Part shown: positions 34,402 through 46,634 of the stretch, in pieces
How positions within the stretch are numbered: the stretch's first letter is position 1
Layout: each line of letters opens with the position of its first letter
Source: Siphonodentalium dalli
Lineage: Eukaryota; Mollusca; Scaphopoda; Gadilida; Siphonodentaliidae
Reading direction: 5' to 3'
DNA length: 64,000 bases
NCBI GenBank assembly: GCA_032622095.1
Contig: CP136067.1
Coordinates: forward strand, 198,364,052 to 198,428,051
Notes under the pieces: generated by a model
Seen by the model: only the letters and a program-made list of their open reading frames with translations
Database searches by the model: none
Told to the model about the DNA's origin: nothing
Program-made: the position numbers and the translations under genes

Positions 34402-35967
34402 AAACACCACACTAGGCGGCGTAATAACGGTAACCAAAGTGATTGTGATCAGCGCTCTCTGGACGAATCGTTATCTACGTGGTATGACAGCATAGAGTCA
34501 CAACAATACACGCGCAAACCAGAGGATAACAACAAAACTCTCGACAATCTTCAATCTGTGTTGAAGTTCATAAACTCGACAACGCAGGATGTATTTACTG
34601 GAACTATAGTAGACTTTGTCGGCAATCAAGACAAACTTCTCGAAACATTGCGGGACAACGTATTCATGAACGTGAAGTCTGACGAATTGTTCCCCTATGA
34701 GGCATCTGCAGTAATGAAACAACGTGTGATTAGGAACCACACATGAAACCATATAACGGATAAAAATACACGGAATATGAGAATGGCTGTTGATATTTAC
34801 AGATTGATGAAATTCATGGTTGACAAAGATGCAGATACAATTGGAGAGCTTATAAGTAAAGGTGGAAAGCATAATAAAAGTGTCAGTTACCCATCAATCT
34901 CTGGTATGATCAACGATGATGATGACGTCAATGTCTCCCTAAACTCGATTACTAAAATATTACGAGACATTGCTATGATTAAAACGGAGAATGAAACATT
35001 TCATAAAGATTTCAACGAACGTATCCCAAACATTGATACAACAGTGAAACAGTTAGAATCAAGATTAAACAAAATTGAAGAAAAACTCGGAATAACTGAA
35101 GATGTTGATCAGCTGAAATCAGATGTTGTTCGGATAGACGCCAAAATTAAACAACTAGACGATAAACTTGAACAGGAAATGCAGACAATAGAACGTGTAC
35201 AAGATGATAAATACACTGGGGTGAAGAAAGTTAAAAGTGAAATAGCCGATGTCAAACGTGATATGTGTAACATAGTACAAGGACTTGATGAATTTGACAA
35301 GAAACATAAGAGTTTTGAGGGACAAATGGCAACACTAAGAGACATTGTAAACAAAAAACATGTTCAACCAACCCACTCGTGTGATAAAATGATGAACGAA
35401 ACAATAAAACATAATGTTAACATCATCAAAGAGGAATTTCGAAATTTCACGAATACAGTGACAAATAATCTCCAAACGTTCCTGGAGTGTGTGGCAAACT
35501 CAATGGGAGAAGTTACAAAGACACAGCGAGATATTTCAGAAACATTAAATGCAATGATGAGCTACGCGGACGATTCTTACGACAAGGATAATAAATGTGA
35601 GACGAATTCGCAATACAGTGAACCAAATAGCGTGAGCTATGAATCAACAATTCCGATGAATGAAACGAATAATACGCGTCCACAACAAGCTAGACATGCT
35701 GCAAATTACTCCAGGAATGATTATTATTTTTATAAATATGAATGTTCAGTCAAAACGTCACAAGTGTTTCTCGGTGGATTCGCTGACTCCGTAACCATTG
35801 ACGATATCAAGAAACATCTTATATTTAAAAATGCGGGCTTCACTGTCATTAAGATGTTGAGAGGTAACTCTGCTCGCATTAATGTTTGTGACGAGGACCT
35901 AGATGCAGTTCTTGCACCAAAGTTTTGGCCACGAGGAGCAATCTGTAGGATGTGGGTACACAAATGA
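34402..35967 (+). CDS. LINE B ORF1 protein, coiled coil plus RRM-like end
   Basis: The nucleic-acid-binding ORF1 protein of LINE B. The ATG at 34777 gives an intact 396-codon frame to the stop at 35967. The same frame is also open upstream from 34402 and separated from it only by a TGA at 34744, so the original protein was probably longer and this TGA is a decay mutation. About residues 60-230 are heptad-rich (KQLESRLNKIEEKLG, KIKQLDDKLEQEMQ), indicating coiled-coil trimerisation. The C-terminal ~75 residues (SQVFLGGFADSVTIDDIKKH, then GNSARINV and FWPRGAICRMWV) look like a small RNA-recognition fold common at the end of invertebrate LINE ORF1 proteins. ORF2 begins 120 bp downstream. Confidence 0.75.
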
Positions 35968-36087
35968 AACCATATTATTATTTATTATGTGTAACATCGG
36001 TGCATTGCTAGCATTAATCCTGTCATTGATTTTGAGCGATAATCGTACTCACAACCTGACTTATCAGCTATCAATTATAAACACACA

Positions 36088-39000
36088 ATGGAAACCGTTA
36101 ATCTCAATCTAATTACATGGAATGCCACCGGTATCATGTCATCAGGCTATTACCTCAGTAATTTGCTTAAACGTGGCGATCATGATATAATAGGATTGAG
36201 TGAGCACTGGCTCTATCAATGTGATATGCACTTTCTTGGTTCGCTCGACAAGTTATATGAATATCATGCAGTGTCCGATTCCCGCCAAAGAATCCCCAAC
36301 AAAAGAGGGAGACCAAGTGGTGGGGTTGCGTTGTTATGGCACAAGAGACTGTCTAAACGCATAAGTCCCCTCGCTATAGATGACGATAGAATAATAGGGA
36401 TTCAATTTCAAGTAACAAATGAATGCTTCATATACATATTACAGGTATATCTACCTTCTACTAATTACACGGCGGAACATTACGAAGAATATACCAGATC
36501 TCTTGGCGATATTTGTGATATGTACAAAACTTATGGCAATGTAATAGTGATCACACCGTTGATTCATTTTGCGAGCATAACTCTTGTCCGAAAATATGGC
36601 GTAAAACACACTGGCAGAATACGAATTCAGACCTAAACATGAAGTCCGCCGAACATACATCGGACTGACGTATACATACATATGCATGGATGAACACACG
36701 GCTAGACGGACGTACAGGTTGACAGGCGGGCAGAGGTGCGCCAGTATATCCTATTCCCAGTTGAAATCGACTACAATAATCCATTCACTGATAGTACAAT
36801 ATCTTTCTACAGGTTTTCAGTCCCCCTTCCCTAACAATTACCACGCGCGCCCCTGGTCCACTACACTTTGAGTTAATGAATACTGCAAACCACCTTTGCA
36901 AGTTAGTTCACAACACAGTGTCCAATAAATCTTTATGATATCCCAACAACCATATATAACATGATAATATATAAGCAGCAACTGCTTTCAATTTACTTGG
37001 TTAGATATGACGTCAAAATGACGTCCACGTGTGTCTAACGTCGTGAAATATCGTATATAGTATGTCAAATTATATTCTTTGATATTCATTGACTTGTTTC
37101 ACAGTAATAAAACCCCGTTGGAACTGCTATTATGACCCACAACAGCTCAGTACATTTGGTGGGGTACCCCCGAATCATTTTTTAAAGCAGATGTACACGT
37201 AATGATGGGAGACTTTAATGGGCAATTTGAAAAGTCCGATGACCGAAACATGGCATTCAACAATCTTGTCAAACGAATCAAAATGGTGTCCGTGAATCGC
37301 ACTTATTGCCAGGATAATCCGCGCACTACATGTATCCCATTTGACGATGGGCGGTATGGAGGAACGATCGTTGATCATATCTTAATTCCACATACTCTTA
37401 TTCCTTTCATACAAGAAGTACACGTACTAAACGATGATGCAATCGATGTATCCAATCATAGGCCAGTCACTCTGAGAATGCTATTTGAAATGCGTTATCG
37501 AGAAGTACTTGTAGAAACAACGGGTGTAAATGGTCAGGGAATTGTTTATTGGAAAAAGGGTAAATCTGAACCAGAAATTTTACACAATTATAAGCAAAGC
37601 CTTGATGCGCAGTTTAACAAATTTGGTCATTTATCTGAACACGAAACTGATCCGTGTAAAATGTACGATGCCATTGTAAGCAATATATCGAATGCCACCG
37701 AGGCAAGTTTGCCGAAAAAGAAATTTAACAAACATCTGAAACCTTTTTGGAACGACATTTTGAAAAATATACACAAAATTATGCGGACTGTCCGGCAAAA
37801 TTGGGTTGATGGAGGTAGACCTCGCTCAGATACCCAGTCTGACAGTTACACGATTTATAAAAATGCAAAGCGTGATTTCCGGAGAGAATATAGAAAAGCA
37901 TCTGCTGCATACTTGGCCGAACTAAATGATAAAATCGATGAACGTGCCCAACTGGATCAAAACTATTTATTCCGCGCATTAAACACGAAGCGGCAGAGAA
38001 CTCATATAGATAAGAACGCATTTTTTACGTATGAAGGACAAACTCTTCGTCATGATAATGATATCGCAGAAGGATGGGCATCTTATTTTGAGAAACTATA
38101 TTCACCGTTGTATAGAACGGAGTTTGACACTCAAAACTTCAACTACATAAATGAATTTGTTACGCGAGAAATTGGCAGTTGTCAATCTGATGATATCGAT
38201 AAACGCATAATCTTTTCAGTAACTACAGACGAATTACTTAATGTGTATCGCAGCCTCAGCTTTGAAAAAGCAACCGGTTGGGATGGGATTTCGAACGAGC
38301 ATTTGATCTATGGAAGTCAGAAGTTGACTCAGACGATTGCGAATCTCCTAACAGTCCTGATTCAAACACAAACGGTCCCATCACAGTTAAAGCGCGGTTT
38401 AATCATAACATTATATAAAGGTGGCACAAAACCCAGAACAGATTTTGACAGTTACAGAGCTATAACACTGATGCCAACTTTATACAAGTTACTCGAAAAG
38501 GTTTTACAAGCTAGAATAGAACTGTACGCACCAAAATTACTTGATGTACACCCGCTTCAACACGGATTCCAAAAAGGCATAAACGCAACAATGACATCAT
38601 ATGTAATGAAAGAATGTATCTCATATGTAGCCGAAAGTAAACAAAAACTATATAGTCTGTTTCTAGATGTTTGGAAGGCATTTGATACCGTCTGGATCAA
38701 CGGATTATTATACAAGCTGCACGCATGTGGGTTCAGAGGAAATTTACTTCGATTGATGCGCGAACTTCTGACCAACGTCACATGCTCTATTCGTCACAAT
38801 AACGTTTTATCCAGGTGGTTTGATGTGAGACAGGGAGCCAGACAAGGGGCTATCCTCTCCCCTTTGTACTATATGATCTACGTCGACGAATTAATACATA
38901 TTCTTGCAAACTCACCATTCGCCTGAACATGCTCGGTGTTAATTGTACGTGTCCAACCCACGCAGATGACATGGTTCTATATTATCACTAAATAAATATG

Positions 39001-40241
39001 GCTTATCAGCGCTTTGTGATATTTGCAACGAGTACAGCCAAAAATGGCGGTATAAATATAATCCATCCAAATGCACTATAGTAGTATTCAATGAAACTAA
39101 AGCAGAATTTTCGCATCAAAGTCGTCTTTGGAACCTAGGAACCTCAGATATCAAAGAAAGTACGAACACCACTCATTTGGGTATCTCACTTGACAAGTAC
39201 AACTTCAACGGGATTTTCACTGATCACATATGCGATAAGACCCGTAGCACGTTTATGATGTTGAACAATGCTGGAGTCGATCCCGGTGGTATGACCCCCA
39301 AAAGTTGCTCGTTAATTTATTCATCAGTGGTTATACCAAAAGGGCTGTACGGCTCTGAGCTCCTCTGGAATTTAAATCAAACTCACATTGATCGACTTGA
39401 GAGAACACACAGATTTTGTTTGAAATATTACCAGGGCCTTCATCATCGCACAAAAACGGTTATAGCTCAAGGATTGGTTGGAACTTCATCTATGGTGTCA
39501 CTTATCGAAAAACGTAAATTGTCATTCTTCGGCTCGTTGTGCAACTTACAAGTTTCCAAAACAGCAAAGCAAGTATTTCTTACTCGCTTATATCAGTACA
39601 CCATAGGTGCTTCAACCTCTCTATCTAGTTACTCGTCTGACATATTCTTCGTCCTTAGTAGATATAAAATGACAGAGACCATTGTGAACTACATCGAAGA
39701 TTCAATATTCCCGAAGAAATCTACTTGGAAATGTGCGATAAATGAATCATGGTCAAGAGTTAATAGAGAATATTGGGAAATGAGCTTAAATGAGGATACT
39801 CGACTTGTCAGGTTCTCTGCCGTTCATCCAACGTTATTTATGTCCCGGCTATGGGAAAATTGCCGAATATACCCAGCCCATAAAAAATCATATCTACTTA
39901 TTGCACGCCTTATTTGTATCCTGGAAACAAATGAAGAAACCTGCGTTTTATGTAACAATAAACATAAAGATCTTGTAAAACATGCCTTAATCGAATGTTC
40001 TTCCATTTGCGACGATCGAAATACCTTTGAATTCGAGCTACTAAACTTGTTTCATGTAGACATTTATATGCAATATGATAAACTGGATGTAGAATCCAAA
40101 ACGCGCGTTCTACTAGCAGGTATACATGAAAACATATACTGTGCTACCGAAGAAGAAAATGAACTAATATACTTTTTCGTGAACAAAGCCGCATTCCTCT
40201 GGAGAGTATATGTTGATCGACTGACGCCAAGTCCTGACTAG
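36088..40241 (+). pseudogene. LINE B ORF2, endonuclease and reverse transcriptase, broken
   Basis: Starts at ATG 36088. The endonuclease begins NLITWNATGIMS, with IGLSEHWL carrying the catalytic Glu, GGVALLWHK and LQVYLPSTNY. It is cut at 36551 by a ~650-bp insertion, then resumes at about 37199 with MMGDFN, a VDHILIP block and SNHRPV (catalytic His). The reverse transcriptase follows: LSFEKATGWDGISNEHL, LKRGLIITLYKGG, SLFLDVWKAFDTVW (about 38655), RQGARQGAILSP (about 38830), and HADDM (38959-38973) after a frameshift near 38920. A second frameshift near 38988 leads into the C-terminal frame (38985-40241). That frame has a zinc-knuckle-like CVLCNNKHKDLVKHALIEC near 39943-40000. One insertion and two frameshifts make this copy inactive, but it is otherwise well preserved. 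Confidence 0.85.
36552..37198. mobile_element. ~650-bp insertion within the LINE B endonuclease
   Basis: Sequence unrelated to LINE B separates GNVIV from MGDFN. Flanks share GTAAT and GAT (GTAATAGTGAT at 36541-36551; GTAATGAT at 37199-37206), which may be a target duplication. No inverted ends, no coding motif and no poly(A) were seen, so the class is unknown. Confidence 0.55.
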
Positions 40242-40827
40242 ATCTCCCAAACCTTCATATAAACTCGATCATAACATGCAGTTATAAGCGTGTTCGTAAT
40301 TGTTCATATCACATGTATCGGTGTATTGTTTTACCAGTAAGTACATTTGTCTGTATGTGTGTCTGCCGTTTGTTTGTTTGTCTCGTATGCCTGCTTGTCT
40401 GACTGTCGTCTGTATGTCTGTAAGTATGATATGGCTGTGTATATATATATGAGTGGTGCTGGGGAAATGGTAGGCTCTGAGTCGGTAAGACTGCACAAAG
40501 GCATTGGCGTTTGTGGGTCTTCCAGAGAGAGAGATCCCTGATTTGGGTCCAACTCCGCCTTGGTCGTCTCGGAGTATGCTATTTCTCAGTATGTAAGTAC
40601 GATATGGCTGTAGAATGGAATGTCTACTTTATGTAGTGCACGAGTGTGTGTATATGTGCATGTGTAGTTGGTTCATCATACATATTGAGACATGTGTTGT
40701 AGATATGTTTGTAATTATAAATTTGTTATACAATGTGTTATGTACCAAATTGTGTTTGTTTTCATAATATCAACATTTATATATGAATCTCCATATATGG
40801 AGGATAATAAAGATATATATATATAAT

Positions 40828-41035
40828 TCTCGCCTCTATACTTTGGTTTATCATAGAACAATAAACCAACAGCATAACAATGCAATTGTCGAATGGTCTC
40901 TTCACCAGAAAGGCACATCGAATCAAAGAGGATTAGCTATGTAAACACCATCATCAGACATACTAGCAAACCATTCATCCGTCGATACTATTGCTATCAG
41001 ATTAATTGCATCTTGATAGAGGTGTTAACTTTTCA
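40828..41035 (+). repeat. Interspersed repeat, copy 2
   Basis: Direct counterpart of 26990-27190, beginning right after the LINE B trailer. Confidence 0.7.
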
Positions 41036-43008
41036 TAACCTGATAAATCTCTTTAATGAATTAAAAAATGTCAAAATGACAAAACAAAATCACATATTTC
41101 CCCCAGTTATTATGAGTGTAAAATGAACAGGTCATGTTATATGTCACTCTTTTTATATCAATAATTCTAATGAAGGACCGCATGCTCCGAAAGCATCCAT
41201 AATGGTGGGCCCAGTTGCTGCATAGCCATTGCACGCTGCGTTAAAACGGCAGCACCCTAGGACATATCCAATTGTACATTATATCATCAACAACCATAAT
41301 GTAGACCCAGAGACAACATATAGAAACCCTTCCCATCTGCGGAATTTTGAAGACCCAATTATTATTATAGAGCATGACATTCCGCATCTGTTTAAACATG
41401 TTTGCCATCTGAGAATCGTTGTATGGCACTGTTTATGTTTTTATCGTATTTGTCTAAATTGTTCATTTTGTTGGGGTAGGGTAGGTAATTCCCCAAATAC
41501 TGGACACAATGTTACATATATCGTGGTGCAGTTGGTTTCAATATTAGAAGTGTTATCATATAGTAGTAATATACAATAAAATTAAACATGTATCTTTCGC
41601 AAATTTAAATTTAAATTATTTTTCTGAATTTGCGAACAGTGTGAATAAGCCACACTGGCAGTATTCTGAGGGTCAACATGGTCTTAAATGTCGATGCCTA
41701 TCGTTATTGTCATATTCTTTAAAAAAAATACTGGCTAAGGAAGTTTAATGATAAAGTATAATGGGCAGAAATAAAAACAATCTCACTCACGGATGGAATG
41801 TCAATATGTCAATTGTCTTTTGGTAAAACATTTGACTGGGTGAGGGTAAGTAAATTGGTCATATCAGTTCATTCTCCTGGATCGTCTAATATGGAAATGG
41901 AGTTGTTGTGGAGAAAATTGGTTATACTTCCCAGAAATGTATCAATATACAGAGATGAATAGCAAATCTATTTTTTGCCGTGAATTTGATACTGATAATT
42001 CACAAAAATAAGCATTCTGCAACTTCAACTTGCCTTGTAATGACAAATTGTTGGTTTAATTCCATTTTTGTAGCATCTACTACTGACAGTCTATGGAAAG
42101 GAAATGGCCCACATATCCGAGTGTTATGCCCTAATAATGCAGTAACGGTGTTGTTCTTGCTGGAGATATACTGCAGAAGCATTCATTTCGGTCCGGAAAA
42201 GTGGTTTCTCAAAAATAAAACGGACACTCCTATCACAAACAAATCAACGATAATGGTGCACTGTCCTCACAAAATAAACTGATGCAAACTCATGCAAATA
42301 TGGTTATGTTTGGTCAGAGATGCCGAGAATGTATTCATTTGTCCATACCGCCAGGTACAACAGCAGCAACAACATAATAATACTATTCAATAAAATTTAA
42401 TGGTAGTTTGGAATTGGCTTTTCCCCATAGTAACTAATGTCAGAAACTGCAGATGCCATAACACGCGGGCTATATCGTCTCGCCGGATTCAACTGTTGTC
42501 AGGAAACCCATTAGGCGTTAATACATTGTGCAGATTCCCGGTAGTACATGACGCGATTATACAACAATGCAAGTATATGAAAAATGTAAACAAATTGAAT
42601 CAAAATACCATTTTATATTAGAATATAGAGCCTACAAAGGTATGTGCGATACATATTTTAGGGGCATAATCACAGGTTCCCACATTTTCAGATATGACGA
42701 ATTATGAGAAATTTAGATTTATTTTGAAGAATGAACACAGAGCAACCATTAATGTTATGTGTGGCATGATCCGGTCTATCTTCACCGCTCGGGATTCCAA
42801 TAAAAGCTAGTCAATTATTAACTTAGGAGTTATGACAGATGAATTCAATGTTACGATGAAAAGAGAGAAACAATTCGTTAGGATGCTACACTGTACATGC
42901 ATATGCATATGTTACTCATCTAATTTGTATAGTTAATTGTTGTCAAATTATATGTATTTTATTCATGTTTTCAACTGCCCATTTCAGTGTATTTTGCATT
43001 AACTCTGA
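41036..43008. other. Non-coding stretch
   Basis: No supported gene. Open frames of 73-116 codons (41229-41579, 41980-42282, 42400-42621) lack recognisable motifs or splice context. Confidence 0.4.
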
Positions 43009-43027
43009 TCCTATCTTATCTTATCTT
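43009..43027 (+). repeat. Pentamer run, possible LINE 3' tail
   Basis: CCTATCTTATCTTATCTT resembles the pentamer tails at 14622 and 26475. The upstream ~250 bp has no identifiable ORF2 sequence. Confidence 0.4.
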
Positions 43028-43530
43028 AAACGCCACAAGGACGGCGAAATCCCTAATATGATCTCACTATCTATTAATATATCCTTGATTTATTCTGGAA
43101 AGTGACAGCAACTAACATATACCAGTACAACCCATACGCCTTGTGTTTAAATAATAATCCAGAGACGTGTCAGGCGGCGGTTAAGGAAGGGGCCTTCGAC
43201 AATCCCGGGGTTAGCCCCCCCCCCAAACCACTCTCTTTAAGTTAAGTTCCCGCGCATTTAGACTGGCTCTCGACAATTTATTACAGCTATGCGCAGAAAA
43301 TATTGGTTCTGTGTATGTTATATGCCTAGGTACAGTGTCTCGTGATAGATACTAGGGCGTTTCTTGGCATAATTATGATAGTGTAATGAAAGGGCGATAA
43401 TCATAATTGTGACTGGTGCATACTGCATGGTCGCGCATTTTAACTATGTTTTCGCGTCAGATTCCATGCACAAATAGCTTCATGCTTCCAAAACATATTA
43501 TATACAAATAGAATGAGCCCCAATATATTA
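43028..43530. other. Non-coding stretch
   Basis: Contains a C-rich run near 43208-43218 and nothing else of note. Confidence 0.4.
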
Positions 43531-43844
43531 TTGCGTGTGCATGCCATTCCGGGGAAATATTGGGTTTCCTAGTATTATAGATGCGTCAAAGACGTATAGT
43601 GTATTATAACCTAATATCATCAAACCGAAAGGAGCGAGCTCATGCCCTGGTCTTAGTGGCATGTGCTATAGGTGAAGGTTCACCTCCAGAGTTGAACCTT
43701 CACCTATAGCACATGCCACTAAGACCAGGGCATAAGCTTGCTCCTTTCGGTTTGATGATATTAGGTTATAATACACTATACGTCTTTGACGCATCAAAAA
43801 TACTAGGAAACCGAATATTTCCCCGGAATGGCATGCACACGCAA
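43531..43844. mobile_element. 314-bp near-perfect palindrome flanked by TA
   Basis: Arms of about 152 bp begin TTGCGTGTGCATGCCATTCC and end with its complement, differing at only a handful of sites, with a ~10-base centre (CCTCCAGAGT). TA lies at 43529-43530 and 43845-43846, consistent with a TA-targeting (mariner/Tc1-type) MITE. Non-coding. Confidence 0.8.
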
Positions 43845-43846
43845 TA

Positions 43847-45375
43847 CCCGACTACGGCAGCACCGAGTTAAACGCTCTTCATGAAATGTCAACAGTCATG
43901 GAGTACTGATACAAAACCTTCTTTATGTATACTATACTGTAATGGGAATAGTACTTCATATCATACTCCAAAATAGACTTATTTCCAATCTGAGTCATAA
44001 TTGTAAAAGCCATATATAAATTATGTTAATGCCACCTGCTCTGCTTCTGTTGACAATATGCTAAACGCCTGTTGTAATACATAAAATGCGTGTGAATTTC
44101 GAAACTATACGCACAGGGCTCCGTCGAGCGACAATTTTGCATAGATGTTTTGATAACACCAAAGCGGCGACTTTTAGTGAAGATTGTTTCTAATTAACAC
44201 GTGAATATATGGTTCATAGTGATAGATGTTCTATATATGTGATGTATGCTATATCTGTTTTATTTCATATTTAATAAGAATGTGATGCAGATATAATTAA
44301 TAGTATACTTTATATCTGAAATTCACGTCGGTGGATCATGATACAATACCAGGGCTTATTACGTGTTATTATCCTGCCGATATATATCCTGATTTCATAT
44401 ACGTTATTATCAAAATATGATATAGCATCGAAACATTTAAGACATATATCTTTATTCCCCTATAGGGGAGTACGGTTTACAAAATACATTTTGCAATCAA
44501 ATTAACAAATAATAATATAGAAATAAGGAATTTATCAAACAGCTGAGTATAAGTCTTTCACTATTATCCTAGATGTGAAATGTTTCGGACCAATTGTCAC
44601 AACATGATTATTGTCTACAGTACGATTGTGTGATTTGAATCGCAAATAATGTCCATGTCTCTGAAAATATATTCTTTTTGTTACAGTAATTAGAAATGTA
44701 TAGTCCTATATTGGCGGTTTACAGTTAGTATATAGTGAATGAACACCGGTCACACCCCGCCCATCGCGCAACCACTGACCACGTCCCTGCTATAGCGTGC
44801 CAGTTGATTATTAATTACTACCATTTCAGAAACATCCCTCCATGTTCGCAAGATGTTATTCAGTTAAATTTATTTATAATAACATCAGGAACAAGATCTC
44901 ATCCATAGTTCTGACAAAAGGCGGATCATGACTCAGGTCTTAACATTAAGATTATGTTAATACACCTCACACCAGACTTAAACTTATTACCAAAGTTAAG
45001 ACCATATTAAGTTAGGACCTTGTTCGTAACACACACTTATGACAGAAGTTTGAACTTATGACAATATTAAGTCCCAACTATGTCATAAGTTGCTTTCATG
45101 AAACTGAGCCCTGGCTTTTATTTGCGACAATAACTGAACAATTTACCTTTTTATGGATCCGTTTTAATATTGACTTGTCAAAATGCAAATTAATTATGAC
45201 GCTAAAATTGACGAAATAAGAAAGACGATGACATCATGGAAACACCGGTTGCTCACGTAAATCGGTAGATTAATAGTTATCAAGACAATAGTTCTCCCCA
45301 AATTGACACATATATTTAAAATGATGAACTGTATATGTGACCCGCCATATCAAATCCAGTCGTAAGTCGGGAATT
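43847..45375. other. Non-coding stretch
   Basis: No gene or strong repeat was recognised. 44900-45110 has several short near-repeats of TTAAGAC and TTATGACA, possibly an old transposon. Confidence 0.35.
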
Positions 45376-45751
45376 TTTACCCTCTGCCAATGCATTCTCT
45401 TATATATGCGAGTCGACCATAGGTCGCCTCGCATATATAAGAGAATGCATTGGCCTAACAATTTTTTATCATATTTTTTAAATAAATGTTTCTTACAATT
45501 TTTAGGACATAAAATAAAAAACTTTCATTACCCTGCAGGGAGCCCCACACATATATAGAAGCATATAGAAGAGTGTTGTCTGCTCATGTTTATCTGGGGC
45601 ACTGTATGGGTGAAATTATAAAATTGTTAAAGAAAACAAGAAATAATTATTAAAATTGTAAAACATTGTTAGGCCAATGCATTCTTTTATATATGCGAGG
45701 CGACCTATGGTCGACTCGCATATATAAGAGAATGCATTGGCACAGGGTAAA
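45376..45751. mobile_element. Double-hairpin element, second copy
   Basis: Two palindromes, 45386-45454 and 45673-45741, match those at 5691-5759 and 5839-5909. The outer ends are TTTACCCTCTGCC and GGCACAGGGTAAA. The ~220-bp core differs from that of the first copy. The CCCTTTACCCAACA outer arms are absent, so its target site is uncertain. Confidence 0.8.
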
Positions 45752-45839
45752 CAATATATTTCCAAATCCGCACCGCGAATTATGTAAAAATCTAAACACG
45801 TTGCTCTATTACTTCCTATGGAATTAGAACAGAGATCTA

Positions 45840-46317
45840 GTCAGTCGAAAACAAATGTGCAGTAATATATCAGATGCTGGCTTGAAAATTATTAATGTGG
45901 AGATATTCAATTCATCAATTAAAAACTTGGATATCAAACTATAATCAAAAATTGCAAATGGGCACCTCTCATCTTCCTATTTTAGATTATCCCCTGTACC
46001 TCACTTATGACAGAAAATATCTATCACAACACTTAAACGTGTTGTCAAGTCCATTTTGGAAAGATGTAATTTCATCCTGGTGTGAGTGTTTAAGATTGTA
46101 CACTAAAATATAGAAAACGATATGGAATAATCCAGTAATTACTCTCTATGGGCGATGCATCAATATCAATTCATGGAGAGCAAAAGGAGTAATTTTCATC
46201 AACCATTTGTTCTAGAGCGATGGGAGGGTTCACACTCCGCGGTCAATGTTAAGCACATATAATTTAAGAACGAACCTTTTTACTTTAATCAACATCAATC
46301 GACAAATATTGGAAACT
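45840..46317 (+). pseudogene. LINE C ORF2 fragment (L1/Tx1-like), upstream part
   Basis: The translation gives ISDAGLKIINVEIF, then NLDIKL, then SPFWKDVISSWCE near 46050, NPVITLYGR and VIFINHLF. This order is typical of the region between the reverse transcriptase and the C-terminal domain in L1/Tx1-like ORF2 proteins (GGLK..N...F, then FWKDV..W, then N..I...G). Several stops are present. It appears to continue at 49005 after an inserted repeat. Confidence 0.65.
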
Positions 46318-46318
46318 A

Positions 46319-46592
46319 GCTACCCGGCGTTGCCCAGGTTAATGTGATGTGAAACCATCTGCATGCTGTGGATATATGGTCGGAATAGAGCATAATCTTG
46401 CTCAATGCATGTATTCTCATAAAGTGAATGTCCAAATAGCATTACATAACACAATTCTTATATACACATGGAATATAAGTAGCGGCTCACCTTGTCGGAT
46501 CAGATCGATTGTCATTTTGTTTCAGTATCGCGATTAATCCGCCCCAATAAAGAATTATTTATTTATTTACATCTGTGCGTTTTCTTCAGACG

Positions 46593-46634
<42 letters not shown>

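Larger units (their letters stand above)
34402..40826 (+). mobile_element. LINE B, near full-length non-LTR retrotransposon
   Basis: Order is leader monomers, ORF1, 120-bp spacer, ORF2, then a ~585-bp trailer rich in TGTCTGTATG-type sequence, ending AATAAAG followed by a short TA run near 40808-40826. The clade is not assigned; the endonuclease is the apurinic type, so it is not an R2-like element. Confidence 0.75.

Noticed and set aside
34498-34872. 124-codon minus-strand frame
   Set aside because: Antisense shadow of LINE B ORF1.
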